In this document: piece by piece, positions 51,819 to 60,640 of the stretch
Position numbering within the stretch: the first letter of the stretch is position 1
Layout: every line of letters begins with the position of its first letter
Assembly: GCA_951813515.1 (NCBI GenBank)
Contig: OX638346.1
Span: 4,085,617 to 4,149,616, forward strand
Direction: 5' to 3'
Length of the DNA stretch: 64,000 nucleotides
From: an uncultured Pseudomonadales bacterium
GTDB lineage: Bacteria; Pseudomonadota; Gammaproteobacteria; Pseudomonadales; Azotimanducaceae
The notes under the pieces: generated by a model
Seen by the model: the letters and a program-made list of their open reading frames with translations, nothing else
Told to the model about the DNA's origin: nothing
Databases searched by the model: none
Translations under genes and position numbers: made by a program

Positions 51819-52062
51819 GGCATTCCTCCGCCTGTCGTCGGGCGGTGGATGTGCCATGTTGCCAGCAACCCCATCGCCGACGCGCCCGCACTGAACTGTA
51901 AACGATGGCACCGGGTGGCCACCACGACACTGTGAACGGCCACACCCCAAGTTGCTCGCAACTTCGAACCCGCCGAAGTCCGCTCTGAACACGCTGTCCG
52001 GGAACGGAATGCCTGGACGCGTCCCGATAGAACCCAACGCCAGCAATAGCGGGCAAGGTTTC

Positions 52063-52134
52063 ATCGGAACATACATCGCCAATATGTTCTATTTTTCTAC
52101 CATATAGGCACATATGCATGTATTTTGTTCCGAT
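52063..52134. promoter_or_regulatory. AT-rich control region with GAACA/TGTTC half-sites
   Basis: GAACATA (52067-52073) and TATGTTC (52083-52089) form a perfect 7-base dyad with a 9-base spacer. ATCGGAACA (52063-52071) also pairs with TGTTCCGAT (52126-52134). The segment is the AT-rich core of the 381-base gap between the double-GFA gene and the 52200 operon. Likely binding site of an unlinked regulator. Confidence 0.5.
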
Positions 52135-52199
52135 CATGGCGCGTCGGCCGAGCCCGATCCTTCTCCTGGAGAACGGGCGCGACCGGCGGAGACGACAAC

Positions 52200-52976
52200 A
52201 TGAACGACCGCGCACCGCAGGGCATTCCGGGCGACAGCCTGAACTGGCCGATGCTGAAGATTGCCTACCCGACGGATCCGACCCGCGTGGCCGCCCTCCT
52301 GCCGCCGGGGATCGAACCGGTCGGTGAGCCAGAAGTCCGGCTCACCGTGTACCACTTCCCCGTCCTCGCCGAACCGGAGCGGGGCCTCGTGGTCAACGTG
52401 ACCGCGATCCATGAGGAGATCGAAGGGGAGTACTCGCTCGCCTACGCCATCGACCAGGAGCAGGCCGTGTTCATCAGCCGGGAACTCTGGGGCCAGCCCA
52501 AGTTCCTCGCCGATGTCCGCTACTTCCGGCTCGGCAACCAGATCGAAGCCGCCGTAACGCACAGGGGACACACGTTCTTCGAGTACCGGGGGACGGTGGC
52601 CGGGACCGACGAGTCGGGCGAGGTGACGGAAGTCAACGAATGGTGGATCAAGTGCGCGCGGGCCGTGACCATGCGGCCGAACGAGTACGACTATCCGCCC
52701 CGGGTCGTGCGGGTCCACGCGAAGTATCGGACCGCTTTCCAGCAGTCCGTTGACGGCGAATTGACGCTACGCGACAGTCCGTGGGACCCGCTCGCCACCG
52801 CCCTGCCCATGCGGGGACCGGCGACAGCCCGGCTCTGGTGGCCCGAGTTCCTGGCCCGCGAGATCACGCTCGCCGGGGCACTGGACCCCGAAGGATTCTG
52901 GCGGTTCGCCGACACCGTCGGCGGCTCGCGATTTCCGGGGCAGGTCGGCGGTCCTCCGCCAAGCGACGCCCGATGA
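52200..52976 (+). CDS. Acetoacetate decarboxylase-family protein
   Basis: 258 residues from ATG 52200 after GGAG. Recognisable by LKIAYPTDPTRVAALLPPGIEP, VYHFPVLAEP, YSLAYAIDQEQAVFISRELWGQPKFLADV (the Lys that forms a Schiff base in true decarboxylases) and RLWWPEFLAREITLAGAL. Many family members act on other beta-keto acids or bicyclic substrates. First of three genes with an SDR and an amidohydrolase, so a catabolic route for a keto acid is likely. Confidence 0.8.
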   Translation: MNDRAPQGIPGDSLNWPMLKIAYPTDPTRVAALLPPGIEPVGEPEVRLTVYHFPVLAEPERGLVVNVTAIHEEIEGEYSLAYAIDQEQAVFISRELWGQPKFLADVRYFRLGNQIEAAVTHRGHTFFEYRGTVAGTDESGEVTEVNEWWIKCARAVTMRPNEYDYPPRVVRVHAKYRTAFQQSVDGELTLRDSPWDPLATALPMRGPATARLWWPEFLAREITLAGALDPEGFWRFADTVGGSRFPGQVGGPPPSDAR

Positions 52977-52994
52977 GCGACCGGGAGCGACAAC

Positions 52995-53873
52995 ATGGAT
53001 GACTTCACCGGCAAACTGGCCGTCATTACCGGCGGGGCGAGCGGCGTGGGCCGCTCCCTGGCCTTCGCGCTTGCGGGTGCCGGGGCACGGGTTCTCGTCG
53101 CAGACGTAGACGCCACCGCACTGGCGGAGACTCGGGCCGCGCTCAAGGCAGCCGGAGCGACGGCCCACACCCGCGCCTGCGACGTGACCGACCCGTCGAG
53201 CCTCGGCGAACTTGCCGCATTCGCTTTCGATGCGCTCGGCGGCGCACAGTTCGTGTTCGCCAACGCCGGGGTGGCCTCGGGCGAGGCGGGTCCACTGTGG
53301 GGCTATGCCGAGAACGACTGGAAGTGGTGTTTCGAGGTGAACTTCTGGGGCGTGGTGAACACGGTCAACGCCTTTATGCCCTGGTTGGTGGAACAGGGCG
53401 ACGAAAGCCACCTCGTGATCACGGGCTCCGCCAACGGCGCCTTCCTCGTCTACCCGGACCAGCCCATCTACTCGGCGACCAAGGCGGCAGTGCAGGTGGT
53501 CGCGGAGGCGCTGTTCCACCAGACGAGCGCGCCGGGGAACCCCGTGCACGTGCACGCGCTGTTTCCGGGGCCCCACGTCGTCGAAACCGGCCTCTTCAAC
53601 TCCAGCCGGGTGCGCCCGAAACGGTTCGCAAAGCCGGCCGGCGCGCCCGATACCGGCATCCGCTCCGCCGACGACCTGCGGCGGCTGATGGAGGCTTTCG
53701 GCACCAAGCTGGAGACGACGCACCCCGACGAAGTGGCGCAAGCGGCCCTCGACGGCATCCGCCAGGGCCGTTTCTGGATACTTCCGCTCACCTCCGCCAC
53801 CGAGTCGCAGATCAAGGCGCGAACGGAAGCGATCCTCGCCCGCACGGACCCGCCAGCGCCCACCATCGGATAG
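52995..53873 (+). CDS. Short-chain dehydrogenase/reductase
   Basis: 292 residues. Rossmann start LAVITGGASGVGRSLAFALA with NADP-type TGxxxGxG, ANAGVASG, the catalytic Ser in VITGSANGAFL and YxxxK in YSATKAAVQVV. A long loop after HALFPGPHVVETGLF makes it slightly larger than classical SDRs. 18 bases after the decarboxylase-family gene. Probably oxidises or reduces an alcohol/ketone in the same path. Confidence 0.88.
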   Translation: MDDFTGKLAVITGGASGVGRSLAFALAGAGARVLVADVDATALAETRAALKAAGATAHTRACDVTDPSSLGELAAFAFDALGGAQFVFANAGVASGEAGPLWGYAENDWKWCFEVNFWGVVNTVNAFMPWLVEQGDESHLVITGSANGAFLVYPDQPIYSATKAAVQVVAEALFHQTSAPGNPVHVHALFPGPHVVETGLFNSSRVRPKRFAKPAGAPDTGIRSADDLRRLMEAFGTKLETTHPDEVAQAALDGIRQGRFWILPLTSATESQIKARTEAILARTDPPAPTIG

Positions 53874-53885
53874 AAGGAACAAACC

Positions 53886-53993
53886 ATGGCGCGACGTACC
53901 GATCACACCATCGAGCTCGGCCGGTTCGCCCTGGTCTACAGTGACGGACTGGCGGTCGGCGGCAGCCACTGCGCGGGCGGCAGGGTCGCCTAG
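53886..53993 (+). CDS. 35-codon ORF between SDR and amidohydrolase
   Basis: Starts with ATG seven bases after AAGGA, so it is translation-ready, and ends at TAG 53991-53993, 13 bases before the next gene's ATG. Its product (begins MARRTDHTIELGRFALVYSD, then a Gly/Ala stretch with one Cys) matches no motif I know. It could be a small protein or the start of a gene that has been lost. Confidence 0.35.
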   Translation: MARRTDHTIELGRFALVYSDGLAVGGSHCAGGRVA

Positions 53994-54006
53994 TCACGAG
54001 GAGGCA

Positions 54007-55224
54007 ATGCAAGTGGAACGATTCACCGTTATTTCTTCCGACTGCCATGCGGGGCTCCCTCCGGAGCGCTACCGGGCCTATCTCGATCCTCAGTACCGGG
54101 AAACCTTCGACCAGGTGCTGCCCATCCAGAAGCACATGACCGACAAGGCCGAACAGGTGTTTCTGCTGAAGGACATCAACGAGCAATGGCGGGCAGGCGT
54201 CGAGATCCAGCTCGCGGGAGCATGGGACCATGCGCGGCGCACCGAAGTGCTCGACGCCGACGGCGTCGCCGGCGAGATCGTGTTCCCCGACGGCGTCACG
54301 CAGCAGAACGCCCCGCCCTTCGGCGCCGGGCTTGCCCTGCCCACCAAGAACATCGTGCCCGATCTCCAGTGGGCCGGCGCCCGCGCCCATAACCGCTGGC
54401 TGGCGGAGTTCTGCGCACTCGATCCGGTGCGCCGTTTCGGTGTGGCCGTGTGTCCGCTGCTGTGGGACACGGAACGCGGCATCGAGGAAGTCCGTTTTGC
54501 CCTCGATAACGGCTTGGGAGGCATGCTGATCCCCGCGATCACCTCCGGTTTCGAGGCGTACCACAACCGCTGTTACGACCCGTTCTGGGAAGCCTGCGAA
54601 GACACCGGGACAGTCGTCTGCTTCCATTCCGGTCCGGGGGCCTTCGACGACGTCTTCGGCCCCGGTTTCCCGGAAGGCGACCAGGACCGGTACCCCGGTG
54701 GTGTCGGGGTTTACATCTCCGAGGTGTTCTTCTGGACGTACCGGCCGCTCATCTTCATGCTGTGGGGCGGCGTGTTCGAGCGCTTTCCAAAACTGAAGGC
54801 AAGCGTAACCGAGACCGGCCAGGGCTGGCTCCTCCCGCCGCTACTCCGCATGCTCGACCACCACTACAACGACACCGTGTTCAGCGCGAAACTCGGCGAC
54901 TTCCGCAGCCACCTGTCCATGTCCCCGGTCGACTATTTCCGGCGCAACTGCGCGGTCGGTGCATCGTGCATGCCGCGCGAAGACGCCGAAATACGTCACG
55001 AAATGGGCATGGACCAACTCATGTGGGGGACGGACTTTCCCCACCCGGAAGGCACCTGGCCCAACACGGCAGCGCGGATGCTGGAGACCTTCCGCGGTCT
55101 CCCCGAGGCGGATGTCGCGGCCATGCTCGGCGGCAATGCCATCGACTTCTACGGTCTGGACGCAGCGGGGCTCAGCGAGGTCGCGAGTCGGGTGGGTCCA
55201 CCGAAAGGGCACTTCGGGGCGTGA
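54007..55224 (+). CDS. Amidohydrolase-family metal-dependent hydrolase/decarboxylase
   Basis: 405 residues from ATG 54007 with GAGGAGG upstream. TIM-barrel of the ACMSD/amidohydrolase 2 type: VISSDCHAGLPPERY (metal-site region), DADGVAGEIVFPD, VCFHSGPG, FWTYRPLIFMLWGGVFERFPKLKASVTE, and MWGTDFPHPEGTWPN with the metal Asp near the end. Members decarboxylate or hydrolyse cyclic or aromatic substrates. Third gene of the operon, consistent with degradation of a cyclic carboxylic compound. Confidence 0.88.
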   Translation: MQVERFTVISSDCHAGLPPERYRAYLDPQYRETFDQVLPIQKHMTDKAEQVFLLKDINEQWRAGVEIQLAGAWDHARRTEVLDADGVAGEIVFPDGVTQQNAPPFGAGLALPTKNIVPDLQWAGARAHNRWLAEFCALDPVRRFGVAVCPLLWDTERGIEEVRFALDNGLGGMLIPAITSGFEAYHNRCYDPFWEACEDTGTVVCFHSGPGAFDDVFGPGFPEGDQDRYPGGVGVYISEVFFWTYRPLIFMLWGGVFERFPKLKASVTETGQGWLLPPLLRMLDHHYNDTVFSAKLGDFRSHLSMSPVDYFRRNCAVGASCMPREDAEIRHEMGMDQLMWGTDFPHPEGTWPNTAARMLETFRGLPEADVAAMLGGNAIDFYGLDAAGLSEVASRVGPPKGHFGA

Positions 55225-55460
55225 AACGGGTGGTCCTGAACCCTCTGGAAGAAGTCACGAGCATTGGGGGGTGGGCGTCCAGCCGGGCCGAAGCGGTCTC
55301 TGGGTCATCGGCGGCCGAGTAGTCAGTTGATGGGTGATCGAATAGACTGATTTGCGTGGTGCGGCTCTCGCGCATTGCAGCTTCCGGTGGTTTCGGTTTT
55401 GCGCAACCCAAAGCGCCAAAAAATCCAGCAAAATCAAATCGTCAGGTGTTTCGTACAGGA

Positions 55461-58079
55461 ATGGGCCAAATTTGGCACTGGCAGAAACGACTCGACAAGA
55501 TTGCATTGAAAGAGACAGCACCCAGGAAAGTGGAACAACACGACGCCGGGCTATCGGGCCTGCCACTCGCGTTGCGCGGGGAAGTGCGTTTGCTGGGAGA
55601 CCTCTTGGGTCGCGTGATCGCAAATGATCGCGGCAGCGAATTCGTAGATCGGATCGAAACGATTCGGGCCTTGGCCAAGCAGGCTCGCCAGGGTTCCGCT
55701 ACCGACTGGAAAGCGCTGAGCGACTACTTGTCGTCATTGCCCGAAGACTCGCTTGTCGACATCGCCCGGGCATTCAACCAGTTCCTCAACCTGGCGAACA
55801 TTGCAGATCAAGGACACGCCGCGCAACACACTGTTTCGCCACAGAACCTTCAGATCGAGCAGCTCGCACAGATCAGAGCGGAGCTGGTCCTGACCGCACA
55901 CCCTACCGAAGTGATTCGCCGCACCCTGATCCGCAAATATGACGCGATCGCGGGGCTGTTGAGCGAGCGCGCTCGCTGCCCCGAGCCAGAGTTCCCCTCC
56001 ATCGACGCGGAACTGGAACGCCTTATCGCCGAGGCTTGGCACAGTGACGAAATACGCCGTGAGCGACCCACTCCCCAAGATGAAGCGAGGTGGGGATTCG
56101 CCGTGGTCGAGAACTCGCTGTGGGATGCTGTTCCGGCAGCCATGCGCGACCTCGACCGAGCCGTTGGCCGCCCCGTCCCGCTCGACGTCATGCCGTTTGC
56201 GTTCTCGTCCTGGATGGGCGGCGACCGGGACGGCAATCCCAGCGTCACCGCTGCCGCAACTCGCGAAGTGCTGCTGATTGCGCGCTGGGTCGCGACCGAC
56301 CTGTTTCTGCGCGATGTCAACGGCCTGATCGCATCCTTGTCGATGACGGTCGCCACTCCACCGCTTCGCAAGCAGGCGGGGGATGCCGCGGAACCGTACC
56401 GTGCAGTGCTGAGGAAACTCCGCGCAAGGCTTGCGAAGACGCGGCAATGGATCGAGCGCGGTGGCTCGCCGGGACCGGAGGTAGTCCGCACCGATGCGGA
56501 CCTGTTGGAACCGCTTGAACTCTGCTTCCGTTCGCTGAGCAAAAACGGCATGCAATCCATCGCCAACGGTCCGCTGCTGGACTCCCTGCGTCGAGCGAAG
56601 TGTTTCGGCGTTCACCTCGTTGGAATGGACATACGCCAGCACGCCGCACGGCACGCCGCCGTCCTGGATGAACTCACCCGGTACCTTTCGGCAAATGTGC
56701 GTAGTTTCGAATCCTGGCCTGAGTCCGAGCGGTGCACATGGCTGCTGTCCGAACTGAGTGGCCGCCGACCCCTCATTCCGTCCTCCTGGCCAGCCAGCGA
56801 AGACGCCCGTGAGGTGATCGAGACTTGCAAGGTGGTCGCAGAGAGTGACGCCGCAGGCATTTCCGCTTACGTGGTCTCGATGGCGGGCGCTCCCAGCGAT
56901 GTGCTCGCGGTCGCATTGCTGCTCAAGCAGGCAGGACTACAGCGCAAACTCCCGATAGTGCCGCTGTTTGAAACCCTGGCCTCTCTCAATAGTGCCGCCG
57001 AGACCGTGGATGCGCTGTTGTTGATGCCGTGGTACCGCGACTACGCCGGCGATCACATCCAGGTCATGATCGGCTATTCCGACTCCGCAAAGGACGCTGG
57101 CCAGTTCGCGGCAGCCTGGGCGCAATACCGGGCGCAGGAAGCGCTCGTGGAGGTCGCCTCCCGTCACGGCATACGACTCACCCTGTTTCATGGCAGGGGA
57201 GGTGCAATCGGTCGCGGCGGCGGCCCTTCCGCGCAGGCGATCGGTTCGCAACCGCCGGGATCGGTGGCCGGGTCGTTGCGGGTGACCGAACAGGGGGAGA
57301 TGATCCGATTCAGAATCGGAACACCGGCGATTGCCAAGGCGACGTTGAGCCACTACCTGACGGCGACGCTGAAAGCAACGTTCGACCCGCCGACGGGACC
57401 AAACGCGGCGATGCGCACTACCATGGACGAATTGGCAGCCGCATCGCTCGATGCCTACACGGCAACCCTCCGCGACCCCGGATTCGTAGACTTCTTCCGG
57501 GCATTCACGGCAGAAACCGAATTGTCCGAACTGGCCCTCGGCAGCCGTCCCGCGCGCCGCACTCCCGCACGCGATATCGATAGTCTGCGCGCAATTCCGT
57601 GGGTGTTCGCGTGGACCCAGGTACGGCTGATGTTGCCCGCCTGGCTCGGCACTGAACGCGCTCTCCTGCGCCTCGCCAAATCGCCCGGCGACATCGACGC
57701 GCTACGTTCCTGGCCGTTTTTCGCCATGCAGATGGACATGCTGGAGAGCGTGATCGCCAAGGCCGATCCCATGCTGGCGCGCTACTACTCGCGCCGATTG
57801 ACGACCATGGAACAACAGGCGATGGCCGAGACATTGATCGATCGCCTGAACGGTCTCAGGGAACGCGCCTTGACGCTCACCGGCGACGGTCAATTACTCG
57901 CGCGATCGCCGGAGATCCGCGACTCCATCGCCGTCCGCAATACCTACCTCGATCCGCTTCACCTGCTGCAGGCAGAACTGCTGGCCCGCCGCCGGGGTGG
58001 CTACATCTCTTCCGCCGTGGACCTCGCGCTCAAAGTCACCATGGCAGGAATCGCGAGCGGGTTGCGGAGCACGGGATAG
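55461..58079 (+). CDS. ppc: Phosphoenolpyruvate carboxylase
   Basis: 872 residues from ATG 55461; about 35 further codons are open upstream but do not resemble the family. Catalytic His in LVLTAHPTEVIRRTLI, SWMGGDRDGNPSVT, GYSDSAKDAGQF, FHGRGGAIGRGGGP, PPGSVAGSLRVTEQGEMIRF, and LGSRPARRTPARDIDSLRAIPW. Ends in AGIASGLRSTG as E. coli PPC does. It fixes bicarbonate onto PEP to make oxaloacetate, refilling the TCA cycle; oadGAB could spend that oxaloacetate on Na+ export. No tandem partner gene. Confidence 0.97.
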   Translation: MGQIWHWQKRLDKIALKETAPRKVEQHDAGLSGLPLALRGEVRLLGDLLGRVIANDRGSEFVDRIETIRALAKQARQGSATDWKALSDYLSSLPEDSLVDIARAFNQFLNLANIADQGHAAQHTVSPQNLQIEQLAQIRAELVLTAHPTEVIRRTLIRKYDAIAGLLSERARCPEPEFPSIDAELERLIAEAWHSDEIRRERPTPQDEARWGFAVVENSLWDAVPAAMRDLDRAVGRPVPLDVMPFAFSSWMGGDRDGNPSVTAAATREVLLIARWVATDLFLRDVNGLIASLSMTVATPPLRKQAGDAAEPYRAVLRKLRARLAKTRQWIERGGSPGPEVVRTDADLLEPLELCFRSLSKNGMQSIANGPLLDSLRRAKCFGVHLVGMDIRQHAARHAAVLDELTRYLSANVRSFESWPESERCTWLLSELSGRRPLIPSSWPASEDAREVIETCKVVAESDAAGISAYVVSMAGAPSDVLAVALLLKQAGLQRKLPIVPLFETLASLNSAAETVDALLLMPWYRDYAGDHIQVMIGYSDSAKDAGQFAAAWAQYRAQEALVEVASRHGIRLTLFHGRGGAIGRGGGPSAQAIGSQPPGSVAGSLRVTEQGEMIRFRIGTPAIAKATLSHYLTATLKATFDPPTGPNAAMRTTMDELAAASLDAYTATLRDPGFVDFFRAFTAETELSELALGSRPARRTPARDIDSLRAIPWVFAWTQVRLMLPAWLGTERALLRLAKSPGDIDALRSWPFFAMQMDMLESVIAKADPMLARYYSRRLTTMEQQAMAETLIDRLNGLRERALTLTGDGQLLARSPEIRDSIAVRNTYLDPLHLLQAELLARRRGGYISSAVDLALKVTMAGIASGLRSTG

Positions 58080-58123
58080 CCGATCAAGGCACAAAGCCGA
58101 AGTCACACTCCTTGTCGGCCGGA

Positions 58124-58669
58124 TTACGTGCCTGGCGTACCAGACGCGCACCACGGCGTCAGACGTGGCCACCATCGACGCACATGCAGGCAATAGGTTT
58201 CGTAGGACCCGCCGAATCTCCGACGGAGAGTCGGCTCCTCATAGAGGAGAACGAACAAGTAGAACGCGACCAGCAGCACGCCTGCGTATGGCAACAGCAA
58301 GCCTTGGCCAAGGAGCAGCGCTTCCCCAAAAACGATAATCAAAACGCAGATATGCATGGGGTTGCGCACAAAACGGTACAGGCCGGACACTACCAAAACT
58401 TCGGTCTGCTCCACCGGCCCCGGTGTGCCGCGCCCCTCGACCACGAAACGAGCGAAGCAGTGCAGCAGAAAGGCCAGGCCGACCCCGACCGCCACGATAC
58501 CCACCAGCCGCTCCCCCGGCACCCCGAACAAGGGTGGCTGCAACGTCCACCCTACCAGGGCAAAGGGAACGACGCCGGCAACGACACCGGGAGCGGCCAG
58601 GAAAAAGACGAACGACCCCAAAACCGCCCGCGTCCGAGTGCCCTTCTCAAACACCTCGGGGGACCCCAA
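58124..58669 (-). CDS. ICMT/PEMT-like membrane methyltransferase
   Basis: 181 residues, four or five helices. The C-terminal motif GLYRFVRNPMHICVLIIVFGEALLL and LYEEPTLRRRFGGSYETYCLHVRRWWPR is that of the isoprenylcysteine carboxyl methyltransferase/PEMT group, which uses SAM at the membrane face. Substrate is unknown in bacteria. Convergent with ppc, 44 bases away. Confidence 0.82.
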   Translation of the reverse strand: MGSPEVFEKGTRTRAVLGSFVFFLAAPGVVAGVVPFALVGWTLQPPLFGVPGERLVGIVAVGVGLAFLLHCFARFVVEGRGTPGPVEQTEVLVVSGLYRFVRNPMHICVLIIVFGEALLLGQGLLLPYAGVLLVAFYLFVLLYEEPTLRRRFGGSYETYCLHVRRWWPRLTPWCASGTPGT

Positions 58670-58766
58670 GGCCTTCGGAGACGATGTCCATCTACGCGTT
58701 GACTGGGAGTTGGTGGTGGACTACAGTTCGATTCGAGGCGCTGGAGAGATTCCTGCCCTCCTTCCG

Positions 58767-58789
58767 AGGCCCGCAGCGAGTGCGGGCCT
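58767..58789 (+). terminator. Hairpin, possible terminator
   Basis: AGGCCCGCA (58767-58775), GCGAG loop, TGCGGGCCT (58781-58789) is a perfect 9-base stem followed by TCGTGTATTT, a poor T-run. It precedes the DUF3800 remnant. Confidence 0.35.
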
Positions 58790-58808
58790 TCGTGTATTTG
58801 GAGCCACG

Positions 58809-59275
58809 ATGACGTACATCGCTTACCTCGACGAGTTTGGCCACATAGGCCCTTACATCGCCCTAGATGACCCTAGGCATAACGACAGTCCCGTGTTCGG
58901 GCTGGCCGGATTCATTATGCCACTCGAAGTCGTACGGGGCTTCGGAACGTGGTTCTACCAACGCAAGCGCGATCTCCTGGACTTCGAGATCCAGCGCTCG
59001 GGAGAGCACCCGGCCGTCTGGGAGAAGAAAGGCTCTAGCCTCTACACAGTCAGGAACGTGACCCAGTAACCTGAGTTGCGGCAGACCTGCTGAATAAGAC
59101 CCAGAACCTGGGCGGACACGTTTTCTATTTCGGTATCCGGAAGACGGCGGACCCCGTAAACCACGAGGCGAACTCGATGTACGTGATCATACTGGCGGAG
59201 GCGATCCGGCGGCTCGACCTTTTCTGCCGCGAAGATCACGCCTCGGCCGAGCGATTCCTGCTAGGGAAGGTCTGA
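58809..59275 (+). pseudogene. DUF3800-family gene, disrupted
   Basis: Opens as a clean DUF3800 protein (MTYIAYLDEFGHIGPYIALD, PVFGLAGFIMPLEVVRGFG, WEKKGSSLYTVRNVTQ) and hits TAA at 59067-59069. The family then continues in another frame from about 59087 (LLNKTQNLGGHVFYFGIRK, LAEAIRRLDLFCREDHASAERF) and stops at 59273. One nonsense change and one deletion frameshift, plus loss of the C-terminus, mark it as decayed. DUF3800 genes are common in mobile and defence-rich regions, where they resemble RNase H-like nucleases. Confidence 0.8.
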
Positions 59276-59304
59276 ACAACCGCCTGAGCGCGGCGCGGTA
59301 CGGC

Positions 59305-59937
59305 TCAGGGAGTGCGGAAGTGCCGCGCCCACACCGGAGCGATGGCGGGGCGGGCGGCGACCGCCCCGGTCAGGCACTCCACCTTCGGAATGTGGGTGGG
59401 CCGCCATGCGTTCTGCTGGGCCCAGCGGCTGACCACCGCGAGGTAGATGTCGGTGAGGGAGAAGCCGTCACCGGACAGATACGGGTCCCCGGAGACGTTC
59501 TCCTCCACGACGAGCCACCTCGTCCGCCAGATCTCCCGCGCTCGTTCGCGCGTTGCTTCAGTCTCGGCCGGGGCGGTGGCGAAACGCTCCGGATAGTCGT
59601 TGATCTCGACAATCGGGTAGATCTCGGTCGCGGCGAAGAGGAGCCAGCGAAGGGCGTGCGCGCGCCCGGCGGTCCCCTTGGGCGGGAGCAGCCCCGCTTC
59701 CGGGTGGCGCTCCTCCAGGGTCAGGAGGATTGCCACCGACTCGGTGAGGAGCTGGTCCCCATCGATAACGAGGGCGGGCACCTTGCGCTGGGGGTTGATC
59801 GCCTCGTACTCCGCCCCGCGCTGCTCGTCGTTTCGGAGCGAGAGCTTGCGGAGCTCGTAGTCCGCCCCGATCTCGGCCAGCGCGCACTCGATCGCGCAGG
59901 ATCCGGAGGCCCGGGCACCGTAGAGAAGATAGGTCAC
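59305..59937 (-). CDS. Glutathione S-transferase family protein
   Basis: 210 residues. Thioredoxin-fold N-domain: LLYGARASGSCAIECALAEIGADYELRKL, QRKVPALVIDGDQLLTESVAILLTLEE (the cis-Pro and ES motif), then an all-helical C-domain with DGFSLTDIYLAVVSRWA. Probably conjugates or reduces electrophiles. It lies between the DUF3800 and integrase remnants on the opposite strand and looks intact. Confidence 0.88.
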   Translation of the reverse strand: MTYLLYGARASGSCAIECALAEIGADYELRKLSLRNDEQRGAEYEAINPQRKVPALVIDGDQLLTESVAILLTLEERHPEAGLLPPKGTAGRAHALRWLLFAATEIYPIVEINDYPERFATAPAETEATRERAREIWRTRWLVVEENVSGDPYLSGDGFSLTDIYLAVVSRWAQQNAWRPTHIPKVECLTGAVAARPAIAPVWARHFRTP

Positions 59938-60207
59938 CGCCCACTCCCGCCTGAATTCGGGCGGCGATGATTCCCGCCTCCCCCGTACCTGTCAACCCGC
60001 CCGCGAATGCTGCCGATCTTCGACGCCCGCGCGACGATGATCGGTGGAGTTTGCGGGCCAGGCTTCAGGCCCACTCGCAGGGGTGGCTCCCGAGGGGGGC
60101 GGCGGGAAGGGCGAACCGGGGCGGGCTCGCCTCGTCGAGCTGCGCCGCAATCCGAAGCGTCCGGCTTCGGTGCGCACCGTCGCCAACTACCGCGACTGCC
60201 TGCTCCA

Positions 60208-60573
60208 GAGGCGAAGCTCGAGCATCGCGTTCCTCTCTCAAACCGCGCAATGGCCGTCCTCGACGAGGCGCGGAAGATTGCCGACAAGAGCGGCCTCGTG
60301 TTCCCGTCCCCAACGGGTCGCGTGCTCAGCGACAGCACGCTGTCCAAGCTGTTGCGCGAGGTCGGCATCGGCGCCGTACCGCACGGCTTCCGCTCCAGCT
60401 TCCGCGATTGGGCGGCTGAGAGGACCGAGGTACCGCGCGAGCTCGCTCTGGCGCACGTGAACAGTGACCGAGTAGAAGCCGCCTACCGCCGTAGCGATCT
60501 CTTCGAGCGCCGCCGCCGCTTGATGGCCGACTGGGCCCACTACATCGGTCGGGGCGCCACACCGCGAGCCTAA
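60208..60573 (+). pseudogene. Phage-type tyrosine integrase, C-terminal remnant
   Basis: EHRVPLSNRAMAVLDEA and SGLVFPSPTGR are the typical start of the catalytic half. The HxxR box is HGFRSSFRDW; the second His is in LALAHV and the nucleophile Tyr probably in AAYRRSD, followed by LFERRRRLMADWAHYIG. The N-terminal DNA-binding half is missing or scattered over frames between about 60010 and 60200. The C-terminal triad looks intact, but with no N-terminus the gene cannot work as a P4-type integrase. Confidence 0.75.
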
Positions 60574-60640
60574 GACCGGGCCGACCTTACCTGGACGCGA
60601 CACCGCTCGCCGCATCGCGGAAAGGCAGCTTCTAAGACCA

